DNA of 64,000 nucleotides from the NCBI GenBank assembly GCA_036500765.1, contig DASYBM010000004.1, positions 1,612,001-1,676,000 on the forward strand, in the 5' to 3' direction. Positions 27,864-36,797 of this stretch are shown here, in pieces. The position numbers and the translations under genes were made by a program. Source of the stretch: Candidatus Sulfotelmatobacter sp. (GTDB taxonomy: Bacteria; Acidobacteriota; Terriglobia; Terriglobales; Acidobacteriaceae). The notes under the pieces are model-generated. The model was not told where the DNA came from, made no database searches, and worked only from the letters and a program-made list of their open reading frames with translations. Every line of letters starts with the position of its first letter. Positions within the stretch are counted from its first letter, which is position 1.

Positions 27864-28901
27864 TTAAATCCACGACAGATCCCGCGTAACCAGCAACTGT
27901 CCAAGAGGCGTCTTAGCTTTAAGATATAACTTTGCGTCGAAATACTTTCGGTACATGGCCCGCATGCGCCGCAGGTCGGCTCGGCTTAACGCGTCGCGAT
28001 CCTTAGTCGCCAGTTCATATCCATTCTCTTCCAGCGTATGTCCGACTAATCCCTCGAAGGTCGCCAGTTCTTCTTCCGAATATCCGCTGCGCCAGCGCCC
28101 GGTCGGATTAAAATCCGCCTTCGACGCGTCGCCAAAAGAACTGTTCGGCGCGCTCACCGAACCAACGCCCGCTTTCCGGATTTCGTCATAGTCGAGTTTC
28201 TGCCCGATGAACTCGCCCAGTCGGGTCAAAGTTTCCTGCGGCTTGCCGACCAATTCCTCAAAATGAACTTCTGTATAATCCCCGCCTAAATCTCGGCCGT
28301 CCCGCCGCCCTGTGTTCACCATCCATTCCCAGTAGAGTCCCGCAACCATCTTTGGAGACTTCCGATCCCACGGAAGAGGGTGAATGTACCCTTGCTTCTC
28401 GGTCGAGAGCGCAACATCCCGCCCATCGCGAATAATATGAACGACCAGCGCCTCAGGGATGGTTTCTTTGATGCGATGCAAGTGCAGCAGATGCTCCGGG
28501 GTCGTGTCTGCCCAGCGCTGCACGCCCTGCTTCCGCGCCATCTCCGACATGATGATCCGCAGGAAATCCCCGCCGTTCCGGCATTCGCTCATCACCTTCG
28601 CCGCAATCTCTTCTTTATCCAATCCCGATAACGTGAAGAGCCGGCTGTCATACCATGCTTCGAGCAGCCGCATCTTGTTGCCGTCCTGGGACAAATCCCC
28701 GAATCGCGGCTCCAGCAGGTTAATCGCATTGGATTCGACCCGGTATACCGCAAAATTCCCGGCAGACAACAGCATGTGATAGAGCAGCGTCGTTCCCGAC
28801 CGCCCGCAGCCCACCACAAACACCGGCGCTACGCTGCGGCCGCCCGCTTGCGCGTCATGGTCTACGCCCGTGGTTGAGATATTGGGAATCATCGTCATCA
28901 T
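27864..28901 (-). CDS. PAPS-dependent sulfotransferase family protein
   Basis: Sulfotransferase of 345 aa. The 5'-phosphosulfate-binding loop VVGCGRSGTTLLYHML (about residues 30-45) and the 3'-phosphate-binding motif VVHIIRDGRDVALS (about 130-145) are both intact, so binding of PAPS is well supported. Family members sulfate hydroxyl or amino groups of glycans, lipids or small molecules. It is the last gene of the long leftward EPS unit, 13 bp after the second amidotransferase. With the PAPS synthase and PAP phosphatase at the left end of the locus it makes a complete sulfation set. No signal peptide or membrane helix was seen, so it would act in the cytoplasm on the lipid-linked repeat or its precursors. 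Confidence 0.85.
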   Translation of the reverse strand: MMTMIPNISTTGVDHDAQAGGRSVAPVFVVGCGRSGTTLLYHMLLSAGNFAVYRVESNAINLLEPRFGDLSQDGNKMRLLEAWYDSRLFTLSGLDKEEIAAKVMSECRNGGDFLRIIMSEMARKQGVQRWADTTPEHLLHLHRIKETIPEALVVHIIRDGRDVALSTEKQGYIHPLPWDRKSPKMVAGLYWEWMVNTGRRDGRDLGGDYTEVHFEELVGKPQETLTRLGEFIGQKLDYDEIRKAGVGSVSAPNSSFGDASKADFNPTGRWRSGYSEEELATFEGLVGHTLEENGYELATKDRDALSRADLRRMRAMYRKYFDAKLYLKAKTPLGQLLVTRDLSWI

Positions 28902-28914
28902 TTATAAAACTTCC

Positions 28915-30897
28915 TCAGTCGGTAGTAGCTCCCGTTTGCGCTTGTATTTCCATCGGAGGCAGCAGCGCACGTGCCTCGTGGCTGCGAATCTCGGGAGCAC
29001 GGCGCGGGGACGTCCAACCCGATCGGCTTTCCATGAAATTTCTGTGCCACAACTCCAGAACCAGCATGCGCCAGAGCAGCCCCGACCGATTGCGCCGTCC
29101 GCGAACATGCTCGTCAATGAGCGCGCGCACGGCGTCAGGCTTGAAATAACCACGCTCCAACGTTCTCGATTCCAGCAGCACGCCCCAGAATTGGTTTTTC
29201 TTTTCGCTCCGCATCCAATCCACCAGCGGCATTTGGAACCCCTGTTTTCGCCGTTGCAGCAATGCCGGCGGAATCCCCAGCCGCTCCGCCAGTTTCTTCA
29301 AAATATGTTTTCTTACTCCCGACCTGAATTTCCATTCCACGGGAAGAGAACTCACCCACTCCACAAATTCGTGATCGAGCATCGGAACTCGCACTTCGAG
29401 TGAAGTGGCCATGCTCATGCGGTCGACCTTGGTCAGAATGTCGGAATTCAAATAAGTCTTGGTATCGAGATATAGCAACCGGCTGAGCCGGTCCTCGCCC
29501 GGAGCCGAGTCGTAGAGCCGCTGCCATTCCAGCAGCGGATCCGGCAGCCGATTCGCGCTTTCCAGAAAATCCGCCGTAAACAAATCCCGCTCCCGATGCA
29601 GCGCCGGAAAAAACGAAATTCCGTCCAGATAACGATCGCGATCGTTCAGCGACGCATTCCATGCCAGATTCTTCCCGTACATTCCTGCCGGAATCAGCCC
29701 ATGAATTCGATCGCGATAGATCGGCCCCAGCCAGCGCTGTAATGGATCGAACTTCGGCCGTTCCATCGCCACCAGATAGCGGTCATACCCGGCGAACAAT
29801 TCGTCGCCGCCGTCGCCCGACAGAGCAACGGTGACTTCCTGCCTGGCCATTCGGCAAACGTAATAGGTGGGCAGCATGGAAGAATCCCCAAACGGCTCTT
29901 CCAGCATCCCCGAGAGATAATGCAGAGTCTGATCGAGATCCGGATCGAGAATCAGTTCGTGATGCTCCGTGCCAAAGCGCTCCGCTACCAGCCGCGCATA
30001 TTCCGCTTCGTTGAATCGTTCTTCTTGAAAACCGATGGAAAAAGTTTTCACTGGCTTCGCGCTGGTGCGCGCCATCAGCGCCACGATGATGGAAGAATCC
30101 ACGCCTCCGCTCAGCAGCGCTCCAAGGGGGACATCGCTGATCAGCCGAATGCGAACCGCTTCCTCCAGCCGGCGCTCCAACTCCTGCACGCATTCATCTT
30201 CACTAATCGCCGGATGCGTGCCGTACTTTGGCAGGTCCCAGTACTGACGAATTTTCACTTCGCCGTTGCGGAACTCCATCAAGTGCCCCGCAGGCAGCTT
30301 GCGAATGCCCCGGAACGCGGTGTGCGGATCGGGAATATATCCGAAGTAAAAATATTGCAGCAAGCCTTCGGCATCGACCTCGGCCAATTCCGGATGGAGT
30401 GCGAGAATCGTCTTGATCTCCGATCCGAACAGCAGACGGCCCCGGTGCAGGGCGTAGTGCAGCGGCTTTTTGCCCAGTCGGTCGCGCGCCAGCAACAAGG
30501 AATCCCGCTTCGCGTCATAGAGGGCGATGGCGAACATGCCGCGCAACTTCTTTACGCAATCCGCTCCCATCTCCTCGTAGAGGTGAACGATTACTTCAGT
30601 ATCGCTGTGGGTGTAGAACCGGTGCCCTCGGCTCTCGAGTTCGCGGCGCAATTCGGGAAAGTTGTAGATCTCCCCATTGAACACCACCCAGACCGACTGG
30701 TCTTCATTGTGGATGGGCTGCTTTCCGCCGGCCAGATCAATAATGCTAAGCCGCCGCATGCCCAGTCCCACCGGGCCATGCGCGTAGATGCCTTCATCAT
30801 CGGGGCCGCGATGGACGATCGTCTGGCACATCCGGCGCACGTCGTCCGCCGGGATGACCTCGCCTGGCCTGCCGACTACGCCTGCTATCCCGCACAC
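28915..30897 (-). CDS. asparagine-synthase-like glutamine amidotransferase, copy 2
   Basis: Second class II amidotransferase/asparagine-synthase fusion, 660 aa. Cys2 (MCGIAGVVG), FNGEIYNFPEL and LLSGGVDSSIIVAL are present. It starts with GTG. The C-terminal ~25 residues extend beyond the catalytic domain. It differs from copy 1 throughout (IVHRGPDDEGIYAHG versus IVHRGPDDEGFFVEE), so the two are old paralogues with possibly distinct sugar targets. It belongs to the leftward assembly/export unit, next to the ligase and sulfotransferase genes. Confidence 0.85.
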   Translation of the reverse strand: MCGIAGVVGRPGEVIPADDVRRMCQTIVHRGPDDEGIYAHGPVGLGMRRLSIIDLAGGKQPIHNEDQSVWVVFNGEIYNFPELRRELESRGHRFYTHSDTEVIVHLYEEMGADCVKKLRGMFAIALYDAKRDSLLLARDRLGKKPLHYALHRGRLLFGSEIKTILALHPELAEVDAEGLLQYFYFGYIPDPHTAFRGIRKLPAGHLMEFRNGEVKIRQYWDLPKYGTHPAISEDECVQELERRLEEAVRIRLISDVPLGALLSGGVDSSIIVALMARTSAKPVKTFSIGFQEERFNEAEYARLVAERFGTEHHELILDPDLDQTLHYLSGMLEEPFGDSSMLPTYYVCRMARQEVTVALSGDGGDELFAGYDRYLVAMERPKFDPLQRWLGPIYRDRIHGLIPAGMYGKNLAWNASLNDRDRYLDGISFFPALHRERDLFTADFLESANRLPDPLLEWQRLYDSAPGEDRLSRLLYLDTKTYLNSDILTKVDRMSMATSLEVRVPMLDHEFVEWVSSLPVEWKFRSGVRKHILKKLAERLGIPPALLQRRKQGFQMPLVDWMRSEKKNQFWGVLLESRTLERGYFKPDAVRALIDEHVRGRRNRSGLLWRMLVLELWHRNFMESRSGWTSPRRAPEIRSHEARALLPPMEIQAQTGATTD

Positions 30898-30980
30898 TGG
30901 CCGATCTCCTTATTCGTTACCCAGACTGGATTAGGTCCCGCCGACAGTTCACTTCCCCAGGCTCAACCGGAACAAAAGCA

Positions 30981-32330
30981 TCAGCGGTTATAGACTGGCT
31001 GCGGCCGCTCAAAGCGGCGATACGTTGCACCACTGAAACGCTGACCCTTCTTTGCCGGCGCCGGGCCGGTCCAGGGCTGATTAATGATCTGGACCATGGA
31101 ACACGAGTACGCCACCAACAGATAAGAATACAAAAGGTACTCGGTTGAGGCGAAACAGGCTCCCGCCAGATACGCCACAATTCCCGCTCCCAAGGCCTGA
31201 GTGAAAAGCTTGAATTCCGGATCCTCCGCATACTGACGGGATTTCCGAACCAGGGCAAGATTCCTAAACGCCGCCGCTATCGCCAGAAGAAACAGCACCA
31301 GCGCAGGGATGCCATCTTCCGCCGCCAGTTCCGTATACGTGTTGTGCGCCACCACCCAACCCTTATCCACGAGTACGAAACAACCCGGTCCCACCCCAAA
31401 TAACGGGTGTGCCGCCGCAACTTTAATACTCTTTATCAAGAGCTCCTTGCGGGCCTCGCGCGACCCCTTATCGTGCGAACCTTCAATATTCCCGAGGAAA
31501 ATACTCTCCACGCGGGCTCGGTAGTGCGAGGTCGAGAGTGCCGCGCCCAAACCCACGATCAGGATTACGATGGTCGCCCCAACCAGGGATTTGCGTTTCC
31601 CCTTGATTCCATATTCCCATACGCAAATAGCGACGCTGAGAATGAAAGCCAGCAACCCGCTTCTCGATAAAGTCAGGACCACGCCTAAGCCCATGAACAA
31701 TAGACCGATCAGCCATACGACCTTCTTGAGACCTTTGGCGCGCAACATGAAGGCTAAGCCCAGGGGAAAACTGATCGCGATATTTATGGCAAGATCGTTC
31801 GGGTTCTCCAGAATGCTCTTCTGAACTCCTTCCAGCCTCCCGTCCTTCGAGTGTCCCACTAAGATGGAAATGAAGGTCACCAGAGCGACTGCGCTCACCT
31901 GGATCCAAAGCAGCCTGCGCAGTTCGCGCACACTCACCACGGCCATGCTGATCAAGGTGGCAACCACCACGCCTTTCGAGATCTTGTCGATCACCGTGGA
32001 AAGAGCCCCGCCCCTCCAGATCGCGAACGGGACGCACATGGTCACCTGCACGAGCAGCAGCCAGAGAATCTGGATGGCTCTCGGCATTTTCGTTTTGCCG
32101 CCGCCGCCCATCATACCGATCAGGAACGCCACCATTCCAATGATGCCGGCGATTTTTGCCATCGGAATATAAGTGAGCCCGGGAATGTAATCCTCCGGCC
32201 GGTAAAAATAAAGCCAACAAAACACTACCGTAGCGCCGAACAGGAACTTGCGGAGCCCGTCGGAACCAGCCTGAGCCGGCCTCCGAAACGTTCTCTCATT
32301 CCCTGCGGTCGTTATGGTTTGCACCGTCAT
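30981..32330 (-). CDS. O-antigen ligase/polymerase-like membrane protein
   Basis: Polytopic inner-membrane protein, 449 aa, with about ten hydrophobic segments. It has the Wzy_C-type periplasmic signature: LTLSRSGLLAFIL, then HPLFGVGPGCF and the HNxYxE-like AHNTYTELAAEDGIPALVLF (about residues 330-350). It may be the polymerase of the Wzx/Wzy pathway, or the exosortase-associated O-glycosylation ligase recalled for these loci. The sequence alone does not decide between them. No second Wzy candidate and no Wzx flippase were seen in the window. Confidence 0.8.
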   Translation of the reverse strand: MTVQTITTAGNERTFRRPAQAGSDGLRKFLFGATVVFCWLYFYRPEDYIPGLTYIPMAKIAGIIGMVAFLIGMMGGGGKTKMPRAIQILWLLLVQVTMCVPFAIWRGGALSTVIDKISKGVVVATLISMAVVSVRELRRLLWIQVSAVALVTFISILVGHSKDGRLEGVQKSILENPNDLAINIAISFPLGLAFMLRAKGLKKVVWLIGLLFMGLGVVLTLSRSGLLAFILSVAICVWEYGIKGKRKSLVGATIVILIVGLGAALSTSHYRARVESIFLGNIEGSHDKGSREARKELLIKSIKVAAAHPLFGVGPGCFVLVDKGWVVAHNTYTELAAEDGIPALVLFLLAIAAAFRNLALVRKSRQYAEDPEFKLFTQALGAGIVAYLAGACFASTEYLLYSYLLVAYSCSMVQIINQPWTGPAPAKKGQRFSGATYRRFERPQPVYNR

Positions 32331-32358
32331 AAACGTATTCTTGCCATGCCGCCTAAGA

Positions 32359-33129
32359 CTAAGCCCCGGCCTTCACCAACCTCATCGTGACAGTGGTTGC
32401 ATATTGTTTCATCGCCGGCCAGTGCCGGCACATCCAACCGTCGGCTTTCCACGCCGCCCGGCGCATGAACGGCAGCACTTTGGCAACGATCGGCAACCAC
32501 GGCAATCGGAAATATCTTGCCTCTTGCGCCTCGAAATGCTCCGTCATTGTCGCCAGTTCCTCACGCGTCAACGGGTGCTCGAACTCCGAAATGTTCTCCT
32601 GCGCCGGCAACAAGCTTCTCAGAAAAGCGTACGTCCTGGAGAATCGAACCGGCTCCTTCAGAATCACAACCCCGCCTTTCGCCAGGATCCTCAACATTTC
32701 GTTGCGGGCCCGCGCTATGTCCAGATGATGAATCAGAGCGATGCAAAATATGACGTCGACCGATCCACTCTCCAGACCCGTATCGTAGGCCGAACCGATC
32801 TTTAAGGCTGCTTCCAGGCCTGCCTTTTGCACTCGTTGCCGCGCCAATTCAATCAGATCCGGAGAAATGTCAATCCCGATCACACGGGCGCCACGCTCGA
32901 TAAGCGGCACAATATTCTCGCCCGTGCCGCATCCCAGATCGACTACCGTCTTGCCGCGTACATCCCCCAGCAGATAAAAAGCGTACTCAAGAGAATAGGG
33001 AGTATCGGACGGAGGATTTAAATAGCGATCGACTTGAGCGCGGTCGATGCCGGCCAGGATGGTTCTACGCGCCTCTTCCGCGCTGCGCTCGATCTCGGCT
33101 TGATCACGCTCAGATATCGTGTTGTTCAT
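32359..33129 (-). CDS. class I SAM-dependent methyltransferase
   Basis: 256-aa methyltransferase. Motif I is VVDLGCGTGENIVPL (about residues 57-71), followed by VIGIDISPDLIEL and IFCIALIHHLD, with the post-motif LRILAKGGVVILKEP. Residues ~1-50 contain a helical cap. A C-terminal hydrophobic, Trp-rich stretch (about 215-240) may contact the membrane or a lipid-linked substrate. It lies between the ligase and GT2 genes, so methylation of the EPS or its lipid carrier intermediate is plausible. Confidence 0.82.
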   Translation of the reverse strand: MNNTISERDQAEIERSAEEARRTILAGIDRAQVDRYLNPPSDTPYSLEYAFYLLGDVRGKTVVDLGCGTGENIVPLIERGARVIGIDISPDLIELARQRVQKAGLEAALKIGSAYDTGLESGSVDVIFCIALIHHLDIARARNEMLRILAKGGVVILKEPVRFSRTYAFLRSLLPAQENISEFEHPLTREELATMTEHFEAQEARYFRLPWLPIVAKVLPFMRRAAWKADGWMCRHWPAMKQYATTVTMRLVKAGA

Positions 33130-33209
33130 GCGAAGTGTTCCCTTTTCCCTTCATGATTGGAAGCACCCGTCATGCCTTCCGATCGAATATTGCAAATGTT
33201 CCCATTCCT

Positions 33210-34334
33210 CTACCGCGTCCAGGCGGCGCGCCGGCCCGCCAAAAAGTTCGCCAACGCGACCACGGCGGCGCCATTCAGCAGGACGAAAGTTCCAGCCGCA
33301 TCCGCGAGCCTTGCCAGCGCGCCGCCCTTCACCATCCTGCTCAGCGCCAGCGCGCTCAATGCGTAAAACACCAGTTGCAGGATCAACATGACCCGGTAGA
33401 AGGGAGTCGTCAGCCAGAAAGAGGCCGCCAGCAACATCGCCAGCGCAAACGGAACCACCAGACGCAAGAGCTTGTGACTGACAAACTCGAAGCGGATCGG
33501 ATTCTCTCCGCTCAAGAGCCAGGGTGCGAGTTGCAGAAGCTGATAGTTGCCACTCAGCGTGCGGACCTTTCGCGAGAATTCCCGGCCTGCACCCAGGTTC
33601 GGCTGGTCCCAGGCTCGCGCCCGCTCGTCCAGCACCACTCGCTTGCCCTGCCGCACCACCTGCATCGGCAAGTAAACATCGTCCAAAATCGTGCCCGCCG
33701 GCACCACCGTCAGCAATACTCGGCGCACTGCGTAGAGAGCCCCGGTTGCTCCCACCACCGAACCCGACGCCGCCTCCAGTTTGCGAACCTGTTTTTCGAT
33801 CCTCCAATACAGGCTCAGTCCCTGGCTGCTCTCGCCGCCATCCATATCGCCCAACATCAATTCCCCGCTCGCACATCCCACATCCGGATCGGCGAAGTTC
33901 TCCACCAACCGGCGCACAGCCTGAGGCTCGATCTTCTGCCGAGCATCCGTAAACACTACAACTTCTCCCTGTGCCAACTGAATGGCATCGTTCAATCCCG
34001 ACGCCTTGCCTTGCGGCAACTGATTCAGAACGATGTGAATCCGAGGATCGCGCGCATACCCACGCAGAATCTCTTCCGTCCCATCTGTCGACCCGTCCGA
34101 GACGACGATAATCTGGCATTCTTCCGCCGGATAATCCAGGCTCAGCAGGTTCTCCAACTTGTCGGCAAGAATCTTTTCCTCGTTGCGCACGATCATCACG
34201 ATCGACACCGGCGGCGCAGCATCTCCATGCTGCACCGGCCGCGCGCGCCAGAGCAGGCGGACGCGCAACCAGCAGGCGTAGCCCAGATAGGTGTAGGCAA
34301 CCAACCCCGCCGACAGCCAGAACGCCCATCTCAC
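33210..34334 (-). CDS. GT2 family membrane glycosyltransferase
   Basis: 374 aa. There is one N-terminal membrane helix, a GT-A catalytic domain with VSIVMIVRNEE, IIVVSDGSTDGTEEIL, VVVFTDARQ and the acceptor-side LDDVYLPMQVV plus KVRTLSGNYQLL (the Q/RxxRW-like position), then three C-terminal helices. This is the architecture of processive or membrane-anchored GT2 enzymes, though shorter than Alg8 or cellulose synthase. The start is a GTG. It belongs to the leftward unit between the methyltransferase and the initiating sugar transferase. Confidence 0.85.
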   Translation of the reverse strand: MRWAFWLSAGLVAYTYLGYACWLRVRLLWRARPVQHGDAAPPVSIVMIVRNEEKILADKLENLLSLDYPAEECQIIVVSDGSTDGTEEILRGYARDPRIHIVLNQLPQGKASGLNDAIQLAQGEVVVFTDARQKIEPQAVRRLVENFADPDVGCASGELMLGDMDGGESSQGLSLYWRIEKQVRKLEAASGSVVGATGALYAVRRVLLTVVPAGTILDDVYLPMQVVRQGKRVVLDERARAWDQPNLGAGREFSRKVRTLSGNYQLLQLAPWLLSGENPIRFEFVSHKLLRLVVPFALAMLLAASFWLTTPFYRVMLILQLVFYALSALALSRMVKGGALARLADAAGTFVLLNGAAVVALANFLAGRRAAWTR

Positions 34335-34455
34335 GCCAGTCCCTCCCTATCCCACAGATGAAGATCCCGCAAACCGATGTCCTGCAAGCGGTGTCCCGGA
34401 AAACCCGTCTCCTGGAGACCACTTCCCCTGGACCAAGGCCGGCCTGGCCGGCCCG

Positions 34456-35856
34456 TTACTTCGCTCCACGCCCCAACAGCACGATCTTGACGGTCTGGAA
34501 GACGATCCAGAAGTCCAGCCCCACCGATGCATTTTTGATGTAAAACAAATCGTATTGCAGCTTTTCGCGGGCATCCTCAATCGTGTTGCCGTACTTGTAT
34601 TGCACCTGCGCCCAGCCCGTAATTCCCGGCCGGACCGTGTGGCGAACCCCATAGTAGGGAATTTCTTTACTCAACATTTCCACGAATTCCGGCCGCTCCG
34701 GCCGCGGCCCCACGAAGTGCATATCGCCCTTCAACACGCACCACAACTGTGGAAGTTCATCCAGCCGCGACGAGCGCAGGAACTTTCCCACGCGCGTAAT
34801 GCGAGGATCGTTATCGGTAGCCCAGGTCGCGCCAGTATCCGCCTCCGCATCCTGCCGCATGGTGCGAAATTTGTAGCAATAAAACGTTGAGCCGGCCCGC
34901 CCCACCCGCCGCTGCCGGTAGAGCACCGGCCCCGGGGAACTGAACTTGACCGCCAGCGCCACAAACGGCAGCAGGGGCAGCGAGATCACCGTTCCCAGCA
35001 GGGCTACCAGAAAATTCAGCACGCGCCGCACCAGCCGGAAGAAGCTGCTGAAGCGGAAGCCATCGGCGAAAATCAGCCAGCTCGGATATAGCTGTTCCAC
35101 TTCAATCCGGCCGGAAATTTTCTCCAGCCATGACGTTGCCTCCTCCATTTTCACGCCCGCCAGCCGCAGATTCATCAACTCTTCCACCGGCAAAGTACCC
35201 CGCCGATCCGGCATGGCCACGATCACGCGATGCACTCCGTTCTCCTGAGCCAACCCCAGCAGATGCCTGGCCACGCTCTCCCGGTTCAGTTCTCCGGTTA
35301 TGTCTCCCGTCCAGCCCACCACTTCAATGCCCAGTTCCGAGCGCTGCCGCAGCCCATCTCGCACTCGTTGCGCCCGCTCTCCTGTGCCCAGAACGTAAAC
35401 GCGCTCGCGAAAATACTTCTGTTGCACCAGCCAGGAATAGGCCGCCCGCCAGCCCAACAGCGAGAAGGTCAAAATGACCAGGCCCAAAAGCGCGGAATCG
35501 TGCGGCAAAAAATCGCGGCCCGGCAAAAAATAGTGGTAGATATAGCCCACCGCCGACAGCGTCAGCGCCACCAGCCCCAGCACCAGCAAAAGGCGAAACG
35601 TCTGATCCCACTTCGCGACCAGGCTCGAGGAATCGTATAAATCCAGCCCGTGGGACAGCATCAGCACAATCCCGGTGACCAACAGGATCTTGAAAAATCC
35701 GCCTTCGATCAGCAGCTGATTGTTCAGATTCAGAAGCCAGTCGTCCGGGCTTCTCGCCAGGGTTCCCACTACAAAGGAAGACCAGACAATCAGCGTCTCG
35801 ACCGCCAGCAGTACCAGCGTTCGCGCAGGGTAGTAGACTCTGAAAAGCCGGATCAC
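34456..35856 (-). CDS. initiating exopolysaccharide sugar transferase (polyprenyl glycosylphosphotransferase)
   Basis: Transfers the first sugar-1-phosphate to undecaprenyl phosphate. 466 aa: about four N-terminal membrane helices (VYYPARTLVLLAVETLIVWSS onward), a cytoplasmic CoA-binding-like Rossmann segment (VYVLGTGERAQRV), a fifth hydrophobic segment near residue 280, and the C-terminal bacterial sugar transferase domain with GPVLYRQRRVG, FRTMRQDAE, SRLDELPQLW and GPRPERPEF. The GTG at 35856 is chosen because a purine-rich AGGGGGGAA precedes it and it lies 8 bp after the kinase stop; a longer open frame to 36054 only runs through the kinase gene. It matches the sugar transferases of exosortase loci. 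Confidence 0.9.
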   Translation of the reverse strand: MIRLFRVYYPARTLVLLAVETLIVWSSFVVGTLARSPDDWLLNLNNQLLIEGGFFKILLVTGIVLMLSHGLDLYDSSSLVAKWDQTFRLLLVLGLVALTLSAVGYIYHYFLPGRDFLPHDSALLGLVILTFSLLGWRAAYSWLVQQKYFRERVYVLGTGERAQRVRDGLRQRSELGIEVVGWTGDITGELNRESVARHLLGLAQENGVHRVIVAMPDRRGTLPVEELMNLRLAGVKMEEATSWLEKISGRIEVEQLYPSWLIFADGFRFSSFFRLVRRVLNFLVALLGTVISLPLLPFVALAVKFSSPGPVLYRQRRVGRAGSTFYCYKFRTMRQDAEADTGATWATDNDPRITRVGKFLRSSRLDELPQLWCVLKGDMHFVGPRPERPEFVEMLSKEIPYYGVRHTVRPGITGWAQVQYKYGNTIEDAREKLQYDLFYIKNASVGLDFWIVFQTVKIVLLGRGAK

Positions 35857-35864
35857 TTCCCCCC

Positions 35865-36797
35865 CTAGGCCTTGGGCTCGGTCGTCTTCTTCTCGTAAGC
35901 TTCGTAGTAATAACGCTGGTAGGGCGCTGCGTCTTCCCTGGTACCGTTGAGCACGACTCCTACCATGGCCTGGTCGGGAAATTCCAGTCGCGCCCGGCGG
36001 GCCATTTCGGAGGGCGTCGAATTCGAGCGCACCACCATCAACACCCCGTCGCAAGCCTTGGCCAGCAAACTGGCGTCGGCCACCGGAACCGCCGGGGGCG
36101 AATCGATGATAATCCAGTCAAAGAGGTGCTCCAGCCGCTGCAAGAGAATCTTCAGCCGCCCGTTGCCCACCATCTCGGCGGGATCTTCGATGCCGGTACC
36201 GGCGGGAATGAAAAATAGATTCTCCATCGGTCCCCTCTGCATAACGGAAAACTCGTCGTTTTTTCCTTGCAGATATTCCGCCAGGCCGGGTCCCGGCGTT
36301 GTACCCAACACCTGGTGCAGACGGGGACCGCGCAGGTCGCCGTCGATCAGCAGCGCTCGCCGCCCATGCTGCCGCACTACCACCTGGGCCAGATTCGCCG
36401 AGGTGAACGACTTGCCTTCCTTGGGCAGCGCGCTCGTCACCAGCAGCGACTTCAGCGTCATCTTCTCGCGCATATGGTACAGCCGCGATCGCAGAGTGCG
36501 AAATTCTTCGGTGCCCCGTGCACTGTCGTCGCCGTTCATGAACAACATCGTGCTCAAATCAGGCCTCCACTCCAACTGTGGACATCGCCCCAGCAGCGCT
36601 TCGACCCCGTACGGAGTGGCCAAAACCGGCATTCCGGCTACCAACGACTCCGCCGCCATTGGAGATGCCGGCGCCTCCGTATATAACGGTGAATCTGCCA
36701 CGGGCGGCGGCGGCGCAAAGCTGGGCTGTACCGCGACCCCCTGGTTCGCGGCCCGCTCCTGCTCGGCTTTCTTTAATGCTTCATGAATACGGCTCAT
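35865..36797 (-). CDS. BY-type tyrosine autokinase (exosortase-locus type)
   Basis: Cytoplasmic tyrosine kinase controlling EPS polymerisation with the chain-length protein, 310 aa. The Walker A is TSALPKEGKSFTSANLA (Lys for Gly before EGKS), Walker A' is ALLIDGDLRGPRLH and Walker B is WIIIDSPPAVPVADA. The C-terminus carries a Tyr cluster (YQRYYYEAYEKK, five Tyr in twelve residues), the expected autophosphorylation tail. The N-terminal MSRIHEALKKAEQER is typical of the stand-alone kinases in exosortase loci. Its ATG overlaps the stop of the ATPase gene (ATGA). The likely phosphatase is at 2-637. Confidence 0.9.
   Translation of the reverse strand: MSRIHEALKKAEQERAANQGVAVQPSFAPPPPVADSPLYTEAPASPMAAESLVAGMPVLATPYGVEALLGRCPQLEWRPDLSTMLFMNGDDSARGTEEFRTLRSRLYHMREKMTLKSLLVTSALPKEGKSFTSANLAQVVVRQHGRRALLIDGDLRGPRLHQVLGTTPGPGLAEYLQGKNDEFSVMQRGPMENLFFIPAGTGIEDPAEMVGNGRLKILLQRLEHLFDWIIIDSPPAVPVADASLLAKACDGVLMVVRSNSTPSEMARRARLEFPDQAMVGVVLNGTREDAAPYQRYYYEAYEKKTTEPKA

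Noticed and set aside
35857..36054. N-terminal extension of the initiating sugar transferase into the kinase gene
   Set aside because: The extension is Arg/Gly-rich, has no membrane segment, and lies wholly over the conserved kinase coding sequence; GTG 35856 has a strong purine-rich site before it.
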